From positions 9,567,686 through 9,631,685 of the forward strand of contig OX411552.1 in assembly GCA_948146395.1 (NCBI GenBank): DNA of 64,000 nt. The letters run 5' to 3'. Shown here in pieces: positions 1 to 10,400 of the stretch. The notes beneath the pieces were generated by a model that was given only the letters and a program-made list of their open reading frames with translations, was not told the DNA's origin and ran no database searches. The position numbers and the translations under genes are program-made. The stretch is from Fragum whitleyi. Its lineage: Eukaryota > Mollusca > Bivalvia > Cardiida > Cardiidae. Within the stretch, counting starts at the first letter, position 1. Every line of letters begins with the position of its first letter.

Positions 1-1088
1 ACTTTTCATCTGAACATAGTTATCAAATATCGGATTTTTAGCAGAAATGTTATTTTTTTGCTATTCGAAAAACAGATCATCATATTCTCATGCTTATCAT
101 TAAAATACATGTTGTTATAATTCATAAACTCTCTTAACAGACTGCCTTTTCGACTGCCAAACGAAATTTCATTGTAAGATCAATATTTCCCTAACTTGCT
201 CAAGCAGTAGATCAATGCCATCATAAACTGATTAACTTATCTGAAAAAAATCTTTAACTTGTATCTTCAAATGTATCTTCAAAAAAATATACACCTTTAT
301 TTCACTATTCCTTATGTAGTTTTTTTTTCATTGTAGCGAGTACACGTATATCTTATGTGGTCTTGGCTGCCATCCCGACTTTTTTCAAACTATTCCATGA
401 TCAAAATGCATTGTCATCCATATTCTTGATAGGCTAGGCCTTAGCTACTAGAAAAATATTGTACTGTTAAATGCCTTACAAACTTTAAGTATGAAATAAA
501 ATTCCTGTGTTTCCTTGCTGCCATCTTCAAACTGAGAATTTTCATAACACTAGGTAAGAGGTGTAACTAGTCATTCATTTTGAGGTCATAAACAAGCTAA
601 CAAAGGTTTATCTAGAAAACTCTTAAACATATTTCTTAGATTCTTATATCGCGCATAGATGGAGAACTACTTAAAAAATATCATTCTATTTGGCTGCCAT
701 CTTGATTACCATACTCATAACTAAGGCCATGTTTTGCTTTTATTTTGTTGCAAATCTTCTGGTCAGTAGTTCTAACAATAAAATGACCACTCAAATCGGT
801 TTTATATTTCAAGAGAGTGGTCTACGGAGCCGTTGGCTTGATTTTTGGTAGTCCTGGCTGCCATCTCGATTTTTTCAAAATGCTCAATGATGACAAGATG
901 TCATCAACCAGATTCTTGTTTGGGAAGGCATTGACTACAAGAATCAGTCAAGAAAAAAACTTTGAACCCTACTTCCAGGTTCAGCTAAAATATGCCATAT
1001 TTCTGCCGGACTATCAATGAGCTTTATTTTTACTCAGAAACAAATATGCCTTTAGTGTGGTACTAAGTCAGAATGTCTTTATAGTACA

Positions 1089-1157
1089 TTCTACACGAAA
1101 TAAACCCTCATGTCGCAAGCAGCGCTTGCTCCTTTGAGAGTTTATTTCGGGTAGAAT
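1089..1157. repeat. imperfect foldback
   Basis: The left arm (TCTACACGAAATAAAC...) and right arm (...GTTTATTTCGGGTAGA) are near-perfect reverse complements. They flank a short loop that contains AAGCAGCGCTTGCT. This is probably a small palindromic MITE. Confidence 0.5.
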
Positions 1158-1548
1158 ACATGTGCTATACAGCCTCTAATCTAGTACAGTTTACATACTT
1201 TTTCATATTCTTCAATACCAAAGTAAACCTTGAAGAACAGTGACGTTCTCTAACCTAGAAGTGCTATGTAATGAACCTCGCAATTTTTTTTTTATCTTAA
1301 TCAGACTCGCGAAAGATGCGACTGGACATTTTTATTAGCTTTTCAGCTTTCGAGCGAGGTATTGCTACTGCCTGTATATAGAAGTTGTCTTCTAGGAAAA
1401 CCTTTATATCTTTTGTCAGTACAAGTTATTTTTCCTAAATACATTCTTCACATAGTCTATGAACTTGGAGTATGATCTCGCTATCAAAAAGCAGCCAACA
1501 CTACTAAGGGGGAATCGTAGGATGATCCGTTAAAGGCTTATAGGCAAA

Positions 1549-1569
1549 ACATCGCACGGATGCCGTGCG
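1549..1569. repeat. GC-rich perfect hairpin
   Basis: ATCGCACGG-ATG-CCGTGCGAT is a perfect 9-bp stem with a 3-base loop. A related hairpin, CGTACGG-GCA-CCGTACG, lies about 170 bp downstream. Both stems are followed by ATTT-type sequence. The two form a local GC-rich island in AT-rich flanks. Confidence 0.55.
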
Positions 1570-2077
1570 ATTTCCGTGGGGCGATCGTACCATATCTTTA
1601 CGACATGTCTACGGATTACAGTCTCTTGTTTGTGGTCTTGCGATTAAAAGAAGAACTTTTTTATACAAAATGACAAGGCGTAAAACAAGGCGATGATAGC
1701 CGGGACACAGTAAGCCGCCGTACGGGCACCGTACGATTTTAGGGTTACGGCGAGTTACGGGCGCCTTATGGGCTCCGCAAGCTAAATGTAAACTAGGCTT
1801 TTGATAATCATCAAGAGCGGTTCTTAGATTGTCAAGAAAACAAATTGTTATAATTGTGATGAGTTAAAGCAATGCACAAATCGATCGATAAAGTACGAAT
1901 TCTCCAGAAACTTGTAATTCTAAGTTGTAAATGCATCAAGTTTTGAGACTTTTTTTACTCGAAATTGTTTGACATTACATGCGACCTCTGAACTGAATCT
2001 ATTTATCGAGTCAAATTCGAAATTATCTTTTTAACATGCATTTTGATCAATTGTATAAACAAGAAGGTCCTTTTTAC

Positions 2078-2213
2078 CTGACAATGTCGAGCATGGTTCT
2101 AGTGAAAGGTAGTTTTACTCGGACTTCTGGCCAGTTGAACCAACCTCGATCAGACCTCATGATTCTGTAATCGTGAACTAATGCTAGAAATGCTCCTTCA
2201 GCGATGCCGTGAC
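2078..2213 (-). CDS. crotonase gene, downstream exon
   Basis: On the minus strand the acceptor is ...CCTGATAG|GTCACGG and the donor is GTCAG|GTAAAA. The 136-bp exon encodes GHGIAEGAFLALVHDYRIMR and then SDRGWFNWPEVRVKLPFTRT. The usual family sequence at this point is GHAFAGGA, so the E in GIAEGA is unusual. Confidence 0.85.
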
Positions 2214-2946
2214 CTATCAGGTAAATAGTGCGAAAATATTATTTTCTAAATAATCATATTGTACGAAAGTAATATTTTTTGAATGATCATGAAATATGTA
2301 AAGAGTCAAAATACATGTGCATTTTTAAAATATCGACCCAATGCTTTAATAAATATAGAAAACTCTATTTCTTTTATTTTTTTTCCTAAACATAATACTT
2401 TTCTTATATCTCTCCTTGTCCAAAGAAGTTTTACAGATATTTTATCTAAACATACAAAATGATGGTGCTTAACAATGTTTAAAAAATGTCATGTAGATCA
2501 TTATTGAAATGGGTTGGTTTGCTTTAAAGACGTTAGATATTAATTAAATGAAATTATGCCCAGTAGCCACAAAATGTGCCCTCTTTTGACTTAGAGAGGA
2601 AAAGTGAGGAAAATCCAATGACGTAATTCTAGTCAAAATTCAGATAAAGAATACTAGTATAAAATGATTGTGGGAAAAGTTCTAAAAAATTCGCAATTTA
2701 TTTGAAGCATTATTCAAATCCGGTAGGATAAAGGTTAAATTTCACAAATACCGATAAACGGACCTACCATTAATGGCAGCTACCGTCGGTATACCAAGGG
2801 CCATAACTCTTTTATATAATCTGTGAAGTTGGTCATGGTACAAGTCTAAAGTTGCCGGATCAGATTGACGCAGCCAGTCTAAGTCTAGTCCCGTGCTGAA
2901 CGCCTTGGCCTCACCAGTGGTGATCAAACCTTTAACCTCTGTGTTC
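2078..2946 (-). CDS. enoyl-CoA hydratase/isomerase (crotonase) family protein, partial gene
   Basis: Two minus-strand exons, 2946-2768 and 2213-2078, are joined by a 554-bp intron with correct phase: a codon split after its first base is completed as Gly. The joined peptide reads KGLITTGEAKAFSTGLDLDW ... PTVAAING | HGIAEGAFLALVHDYRIMRS ... RGWFNWPEVRVKLPFT. This is the crotonase core: the TTGEGKAFSTGLDLDW-type oxyanion-hole segment, then the second Gly-rich loop and the HDYRIMR..RGWF strand. Members act on acyl-CoA thioesters in mitochondria or peroxisomes. The overall pattern resembles the delta3,delta2-enoyl-CoA isomerase-like branch, but I cannot assign the substrate. The 5' exons (N-terminal strand) and the C-terminal exons were not found, so the gene is either incomplete in this window or degraded. 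Both exons are free of stops. Confidence 0.85.
2768..2946 (-). CDS. crotonase gene, upstream exon
   Basis: On the minus strand the acceptor is TTTCCAG|GAACAC and the donor is AATG|GTAGGT. The 179-bp exon encodes NTEVKGLITTGEAKAFSTGL and continues to GIPTVAAIN. The STGLDL segment corresponds to the first oxyanion-hole loop of the crotonase fold. Confidence 0.87.
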
Positions 2947-3099
2947 CTGGAAACACACATACGTGACGTATAGGATCTCTTGCATTAAAATGTTTGGATA
3001 GTGTTTTTGTTGTAACAGATCTGCGTTCAAGGTGGGGAAGATATCCCGCTTTGCATGTAAACTAGAGGTACTTAATTTGTAAACATTCGCAAAGGTGTG

Positions 3100-3499
3100 C
3101 AGTAAACATCATCGTGAAATTGACACTAGCCTAAATCAAAACCATTCTAAATCGCTCACTCAGCACCCCATTCTTTCAAACACTCTGACAAATCATTCAA
3201 AACAGCTCCAAAATCAATCAAAAATAGAAGTTCAACACATTCATTCAAATAAAAATTCGTAAGGAAATATCCACACGATTTCTCCGATTCAATCAAATTT
3301 TGAAAGCGTCTGATTGGTTCGTGAGGACACATAAAGATATTAATAAAGATTTTAGAACTTGCACGCATATTTCATCTTGAACAAACTTAGCGACCTTGGA
3401 TTACCTCCATTTAACTTCATTCAAAACACGCTGATCACACTTCATTCCAAGATCATTCCAATATCATTCATCCTGCCAATTTCACGATGTTATAAACTG
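3100..3499. mobile_element. MITE, CAGTTAACAACATCGTGAAA family, copy 1
   Basis: The left end CAGTAAACATCATCGTGAAA and right end TTTCACGATGTTATAAACTG are inverted. The interior has no ORF but contains the family's A-rich CATTC/TTCAAA phrases. Four other copies lie in the window. The ends and TA flanks suggest a non-autonomous Tc1/mariner-type element. Confidence 0.7.
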
Positions 3500-3545
3500 C
3501 GTGCATTCTGAACAGAGGATAGGATATCGTACAAAATACAAAGCA

Positions 3546-3766
3546 GGGCCCGAGGTTATCAAACTTTTCTAATTCTCAGCTTAGAGTATTCTCAGACTTC
3601 AACTTGAGATTAAAACCGTAATTCTGTTAATATACTAATATAATTGTGAGAAAATAAAAGATAAATAAATAAGTTGTTATGGTTTAACTTATAGAAGTAA
3701 TCTTTTATGTTCATACATTAATTTGAATTGAGAATTGATAAAAGTTTTATAATTTCAGGCCCAGGA
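3546..3766. mobile_element. palindromic MITE, GGCCCGAGGTTATAAAA family, copy 1
   Basis: The left end GGGCCCGAGGTTATCAAAC is mirrored at the right by TTTTATAATTTCAGGCCC. Internally, TTCTCAGCTT-type sequence is matched by TTGAGAATTG-type sequence. Related copies lie at 30744-30983, about 33910-34010 (half) and 50482-50695. Confidence 0.6.
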
Positions 3767-4276
3767 AAAAATGGACAAGAATTCTTAACCTTTAGAATGT
3801 CTGTGAATATACTTCTTGTCACTGACGTAATTGTTATATATATGCACTTAAAACATCCTAAGGAGTTATACAAGAATTGTTCTGAAGGCCTAAGAGGTCC
3901 TTTTATGCTAAGTCTCACAAGAAGAGTCCCTCGGTGTGAACCCGTTAAAACGGAATATCTTCAAGCTGGTACAACTGACCGATGCAAGATAACAACGAAT
4001 AATTCGGGTTTTTTTTTCTCTCGTTTTTTTTTAAATGAAACCAGTTTTCCCGGCGATATTTTCCAGCTGTGCAAAATCTTTGCTTCTATTGGCAGAACGG
4101 AGTAAACCTTCAACACGGGAATTCATTGGCTACTGCTCCGGAAGAGGTGCTCAACTTAGAAAAACTCATACAAGAAAAACGGACCCTGGCAAATGTACTA
4201 CGTTGTTACTATACATAAGAGTGTAGATGCGACAGTTTCAGTGAATGATCAATGGTCAACTTTGTCTTTGCAGGTA

Positions 4277-4717
4277 CAGTAAGTTACATCGTGAAATTTC
4301 CATTCACCTCAATCAAAACCATTCTAAATCGCTCATTCAGCGCTCCAATCATTTATTCCAAACACTCACTCAAACTATTCAAAAACGACCAAACCCATTG
4401 AAAATTATAGAATCAATAAAGTCATTCGAAATAAATTTTGACAGAGAAAAATCGAGATTTCACTGACATAATTCAAATTGTTAGCGCCTCATAGGTTCTG
4501 GAAGAAATTGGAAATTATGTCTCGAACTTGTATGTATTTTTTTTTATTAAAGGGAGGTAATCGATATCGCAAATTTTGTTCATCCTGAACAAAATATGCG
4601 GTATAGAATAACCTCCCATTAAATTCACTCAAAACCTTGCTCCACACACTCATTCAATTTCATTCCTAAATCATTCCAAAATAATTCACCTTGTCAATTT
4701 AACGATGTTGTTAACTG
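4277..4717. mobile_element. MITE, CAGTTAACAACATCGTGAAA family, copy 2
   Basis: It begins CAGTAAGTTACATCGTGAAA and ends TTAACGATGTTGTTAACTG, with TA on both sides. This is the copy with the clearest borders. It has no coding capacity. Confidence 0.75.
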
Positions 4718-5708
4718 TATCTAGACTAAATTGATCTTTGTTCGTTCACGTAAACTTTTCTATAAGAGGTTATATCATGTAATTAATATGCAAAGTAACA
4801 CGTACTGTTCTATTTTATCAACCACTTTATGCCAGGTCAATATATAGTCCATGCTGAATTTATTTTCACCGTTACACATTGTCACTATAGCGATTTTGTC
4901 CTCATTAAATTCTAAACGTATTCCACAGAAAGCCATTGTCTACGATTGCCTTTAACTTCAATAATCAATTTTGAAGAGTTCTATTTTAGGATTGGTTATC
5001 CAAAGTTCTATCACATAATATCATATCATCACACCACCTTCTCAACTCCAAAAATTGGGTAGTTTTTCGTTTATTTTGTTTTATTATTTAAGTAACAGAT
5101 GGTCGACAAAAGGCTGTTTGTTCAAACATTCCAGATTATTCTTGAATAACAAAATCGAGAGCATGAACGTTTTGAAGGTAAGTTTTATTATAGGGTACAT
5201 AAAAATGGGAATTTAAAAAAGTCGAAAACGATTTAGCAAGTTAAAGGTAACTGTTATCTATGAACAAACACAGACCATTGATAACCAACCTTTATTCTAC
5301 GATATCATTTAGCTGACAGGGCGTGGCTTAGTCGTGACGTAATTAGGCGCGTTTTCTTTTCAATATTTTGGCTTTGGCAGATTAGGTATTAAATGCGTTT
5401 AAATAAGTGTATCCTTTAACTAAAAGAACTTTCGTTCCTAGCAAAAGTAATTTCATTGTTGGGTTACCAAAACCCCGTAACTTCAGCTTATCCAAGCGGA
5501 ACGTACGAGGGTTTGGTTTCCAAACGATGCTTTAACGTATAGAGAATATATTTTCGAAGATCTATAAAAGAGAGCAAACTTTAAAAAAAATATATATTCT
5601 CCTAAATCTGAAATTCAACAACCTTTTAAAAGACTCCGCCCTGCCAGGGTAAAAACGATGAATTATACAAGGTCACAAGAAGTGCTCGGTGATATGAGGT
5701 CAATCGTA

Positions 5709-6130
5709 CAGTAAACAACATCGTGAAATTGACAATGTGAATGATTTTGGAATGAATTTGGAATGAAATTGAATGAGTGTGTGGAGCGAGTTTTGAGTGA
5801 ATTTATGGGAGGTAATCCATTATCGAAAATTTTGTTCATGAAGAACAAAATTTGCGATATGTATAACCTCCCTTTAATAAAAATATGCATAGAAGATCTT
5901 TAAATAGCTTCCCTTTTCTTCAAGAACCAATCAGACGTTTTAAATTTCTTTTATATCAGTGAAATCGCGATTTTGTTCTTGTTTTATTAATTTTGAAGGT
6001 AGTTGTATATCTTATATTTTTTAGTCATTTTGAGCGTTTTTGAATGGTTTGAGTGAGTGTTTGGAATAAGTAAATGGAGCGCTGAGCGATTTAGAATGAT
6101 TTTGATCGAGATGAATGTCAATTTTACGAT
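5709..6130. mobile_element. MITE, CAGTTAACAACATCGTGAAA family, copy 3 (right end lost)
   Basis: It starts with TA then CAGTAAACAACATCGTGAAA. The right-end homology stops inside the inverted repeat (CAATTTTACGATG) and runs into a GC-rich patch, so the last bases of the element are missing. Confidence 0.65.
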
Positions 6131-6921
6131 GCGGGCGGGCAGACAGCGACTCATGGTGTCCGTGGTCTAAGTTTAGAGCGTCCACCTCTACACCAAGAAC
6201 GATTCCTGTGGGCAGCCATCGATCGCGGTTCATTCATTGGCCCACACATTCGGCACGAGTACTGGTAAATTTTCCAGGAAGCAGAATCGAGAAGGATTAA
6301 TCAATTTATTCTAAGTTGTGGAAACTTGTATCCCAATCGACATAAAATAAAGAAGGTTTAAACCCACTTTAAAAATCATTTAAGTTCGTACTTCTCTGCA
6401 CACCAACAATCGTTTAATCGACTGTTAGTTTCGTGTTTTAAAGGTTAAGTGTGGGTGATTCAAAATTGGTTGTTTCTAGATCCTACAGCCAGAATAAATG
6501 CTAAAAAGAATCATCGTTCTACATTATGTAGTCATCGTTGCACATTGAAACTTTGTCAAGTGCAGATTTACAACTTAAGAATATTTTCCAGGTTTTGCAA
6601 AATTTTGAACTGGTCCGAATTTAAAGAGGATACTGTCGACAACGTGAATAGGTGCAAAACGATAAGAAAAATATTTATGTGAAAGAAAATATGGTGAAAA
6701 CGGGAGTTTTGATAATTACAAGCCATTAATTCGTTTTCCAAAATACTGTTTAAAGTATAACACGCGAAATGTATTACACAAGGACTTTTTAGGAGAGTGT
6801 GATCGGTGAAGAGTGAATGTAGGTTATCAGTAAGCAAATAATATTTCATGTGTGCACACATTAATATCCACAAACCTCCTGCTGTTCACTCTGATTTTTC
6901 TGCTCTAGAAAAGGCTTTTTC

Positions 6922-6997
6922 AGGCAATATAGACTAAGATGAGACTGCACGGATGTGCAGGCTGTTCTAAGTCTACACTGTCTGCTTTTTACCTAAT
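6922..6997. repeat. short palindromic element (GACTGCACGGATGTGCAG type)
   Basis: A core of GAGACTGCACGGATGTGCAG sits between outer arms that also pair (AGACTAAG.. with ..CTAAGTCT). Similar palindromes recur at about 19965-20010, 26537-26610 and 39826-39895, so this is a dispersed foldback family. Confidence 0.55.
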
Positions 6998-7082
6998 TTC
7001 TGAGGGAAAACTTTGAGTTGGAATTGTTTAATTTAAAAAAAAATGAAGCCAATTTGAATTAAGGAGGATAGAGGTAAATTTT

Positions 7083-7424
7083 ATGGACTTAAACATGATA
7101 GAGAAAAAAGTTGCAGTGATCGGTGCAGGCGCGAGCGGACTTGCTGCCATAAAATGTTGCCTGGACGAAGGTTTGAACCCCGATTGTTTCGAGCGGACGG
7201 ATTATATCAGTGGACTATGGCATTACACGGAAGATATCGAGAACGGGCAAGCTTGTGTTATGAAATCCACGGTCATCAATACATCGAAGGAAATGATGTG
7301 TTATAGTGACTTTCCTATACCGAAGGAATTCGCCATTTACATGCATAATAAATATGTGGACAAATACTTTCACCTCTATGCCGATAATTTCAATCTGAAG
7401 AAGCACATAAACTTCAACACAGAA
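7083..7424 (+). CDS. FMO: FMO copy 1, exon 1
   Basis: This exon holds 114 codons from ATG to ...HINFNTE, with donor GAA|GTAAGT, and carries the FAD-binding fold. Its last 16 bases and the donor are the first unit of a 29-bp tandem repeat. Confidence 0.93.
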
Positions 7425-10400
7425 GTAAGTTGCATGCAAACTTCAACACAGAATTGAGAAGTACGTAAACTTCAACATAGAAGTAAGTCGCTCACAAACT
7501 TTTACACAGAAGTGAGTAGCACGCAAACTTCAACACAGAGGTCAGTAGTAAGTAAACTTCAACATAGAAGTAAGTACATCTACCACATAAACTTCTACAT
7601 TGTATACAGAAGCAAATATACTGAGCTACTTTAAAAACGCAATACTTAAAAACAGCACTAAAATGCAAATATAAGTGAACAGACTTGGACTAAAATATCC
7701 TTATTTTGTTACCTTAGCAAGTTACCTTTAATCCAACATCATTATCATTTTGAAACATTCTCTTGTATCCCCAATACGGTGACAATTTCAAATATACCCA
7801 TGAAGGATGAAAATTCTCCATAGCATTACTGTTAGGACGATATTTTATTTTCAATTGAAACAATAGCCGAAGTCGAATGAATCAACAGGTCAAACGAATC
7901 ATCAATACTGTGTTTAAGCACTTTTGGTTCATAGATGACACAAAACCTCGTCTTTTTGACCAACTGACGTCACTTATATGCTTTTCAATTTCTTTCGTAG
8001 AATCCAAAACGTTGTTCATGTGAATGCGGTTTTGGTAAACACTGCCTGTTCACGCCTTTTACCCCTTAGCAGATATGTCACTTAGAACTGATTTGACATT
8101 TTGAGCGTGACACTAACGTCATTTTAACACGTAAAGTCTTCTTAAACTCCTTATTGGCAAGGTCCTACCTTACAGATGTTCAAATATTGATGGAGAAAAT
8201 CAATATTTTTTTAGTCTTATCAAGGTTAACGCCGTTCCGATTCTAAGGAACAGTTTTCTTAATGACAAACTCGATTCAGAGTACAGTCTTGCAAAGTGGG
8301 TGAGTTGATTTCATTTCATTTAACGGTTTTTGAAATGTCTACCGTTAATTGCCTTTCACACTTCTGATTTGTCAATCAAACATGAAAAGTGCAATGACAA
8401 AGAAAGAATGGACAGTAAATTGCTATGTCGAAACTAACCAAAGCGTCAGATAAAATGAAAATTAAGTCGATTTAACAGAATATCTTCTTTGTATGATTTT
8501 AACTAAATTTGTTTAAAACAAATCTACTTCTCCATGTTCAAAATTCAAATTTACTTTGTTGCGTTTTTTAAGTCGCTCAGTATATCTTAATCATTCTTCA
8601 AGTGGTAAGCGAACATAGTATAATATGTATTCTTTAGTTGTCTAGACCAATATGTTGACGTTATTTCGGTGATTTCTTCACTCACGCGTTCGGTTCTTAT
8701 TCTCTGGGTTTTTTTTCTGATTTTGCATAGCAAATTCATTTTTTTAAATAATTGAACCACAAAAAAAATCTATCGGAATTCCTACGAATGCTCATAATCA
8801 ACTTGGTGTGGCAAAAGTGCCGAACTAGCCAGTCCCAGTTGTACACGTGGTTAGAATGTTGAATATGTTAAGGTCTACCATAGGTCATTCATAATATCGT
8901 CTGCAAAACAAGACGATCTTGTCCAGATTTCACCATTAAATTCAAAAGATGTGCTCCACATTCTTTTTTCTGTTCTGTTCTATTTGGTAGATCAAAGGCG
9001 CGTGTATCAGAAGACGGTAAGAAAATCAAAGCCAATTCACAACTTTTAGTGACGCATCAGTACGACAAAGTACGCCAGACTTTTTTAAGTTCAATTTTTA
9101 AGCACATTCTTGAAATAAATCAGATTTTAATTTGTAAATTTGAATAATGAAAACCGTTGAAGAAAAAGGAGATATTGTTAATAACAAAATTATCCTTTTC
9201 ATCTCTTATTGCTGAAGGCCATCATTGCATTGTGCCTTATTCCAACATTAGGTTAACCTTTGTGTTATTTTTTACATGCACCTGTCAACATTACCGAATT
9301 GGGATATATATAATACATACTTAGTGTTTTGTATGAGAAAAAATATCTAACGAGGTTGGGAGAATTGATCATTGTCGAGGCTCTGCCGAGACAATTATCA
9401 ATTCTCACAACCGAGTTAGATATTTTTTCATACAATACACTTAGTATGTATTATATTTATCTTATAACATCTTTTTGTCTTGTTTTCGTCAATGTTTCTA
9501 ACTGAAATGCAAGTTTCTAAAAATAACTGCATGATATTACTGTTCTAAAAATAACTATGTGATATCATAAAAAATATCATACGGGATGTTATTGCATGGA
9601 TGTTTGTATAGTTATAAGATAAATTCTAGTAAGTGCAAAAGTATTCCGCCAAAATTGCATTTCAGGACTTTTAGTCCTTTTATTTACTTTAAATTCGTTG
9701 CCCTCGTTAAAGGCAATGTAAACAAACGCATGGAATTAAGTTATTCATACGGGATGTAACTGTTAGAATATAGAGTTTTCTTATGCCACAAAGGTAATCT
9801 TAAAAGGCATGTGCAGTGGGTCTTTTCATGTTGAAATATATAAGGCATTAGAGAACAGATCTTCTCTGCATAAATGCAAAAGGAATATATACGAGGGTGA
9901 ATCATCATAATTCTGTATAGCTTCATCCATTTTATAAGTATTTTTATACGAATCCAAAATGATTAGCATTAGTGTGTTCTGTATGTATAAGATAACGAAG
10001 CGGTTTGCTATGACCAAGCGTTAAGGAGACGTACCCCTCTCCTCAAAGTGGCCATCCTTCTGAAACTCTTTTCATTCAGAAAAAAAAAAGAAATAGAAAT
10101 TTAAACGTTTAGACTATATAAAATGAAGAGGCCATCTTAAACACATGCGTAACTAGGATTTTGAAAACGTATACGCACTCACATGGCGACCAACATAGAA
10201 TATATAGGATAAAGGCGATATGTTGACTGTGACAAATGATGAATGTCCTCTGTCCGCTCCACTTTTCTATGATTAGAGCTTTGGTGAATATAATAATCAA
10301 AACAGTATAAGCTGTGAAAAATCAAAACAATCTTAGCTGTAGTTTCGATGTTAATATCAGTCATCAACGAATTTCTTTCGGAAAAGGATTTATGCCTTTT

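Larger units (their letters stand above)
1..2077. other. non-coding flank with degenerate repeats
   Basis: No exon could be supported here. The missing 3' exons of the minus-strand crotonase gene would be expected here or beyond the left edge, but I could not find them by reading the reverse complement. Between about 365 and 1000 the phrase TGGCTGCCATC (or a near match) followed by T-rich sequence recurs at about 365, 515, 690 and 857, which looks like a worn tandem repeat of roughly 150-175 bp. A foldback lies at 1089-1157 and GC-rich hairpins at 1549-1569 and 1721-1738. Confidence 0.5.
2947..7082. other. intergenic region with MITEs
   Basis: No gene is supported here. The stretch holds three copies of one TA-flanked MITE family (3100-3499, 4277-4717 and 5709-6130), one palindromic element (3546-3766), and a GC-richer unexplained patch at about 6125-6290. 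A short palindrome of the GACTGCACGGATGTGCAG type lies at 6922-6997. The remainder, about 4720-5700 and 6300-6900, is plain AT-rich sequence in which I see nothing. Confidence 0.5.

Noticed and set aside
817..1020. 67-codon open frame on the plus strand
   Set aside because: It overlaps a worn tandem repeat, has no recognisable domain and shows no splice-site support.
3728..4226. Overlapping open frames, including one reading LATAPEEVLNLEKLIQEKRT on the plus strand
   Set aside because: The peptide looks protein-like over about 35 residues, but it ends at a stop, has no clear acceptor or donor and matches no family I can name. The neighbouring frame overlaps a palindromic MITE.
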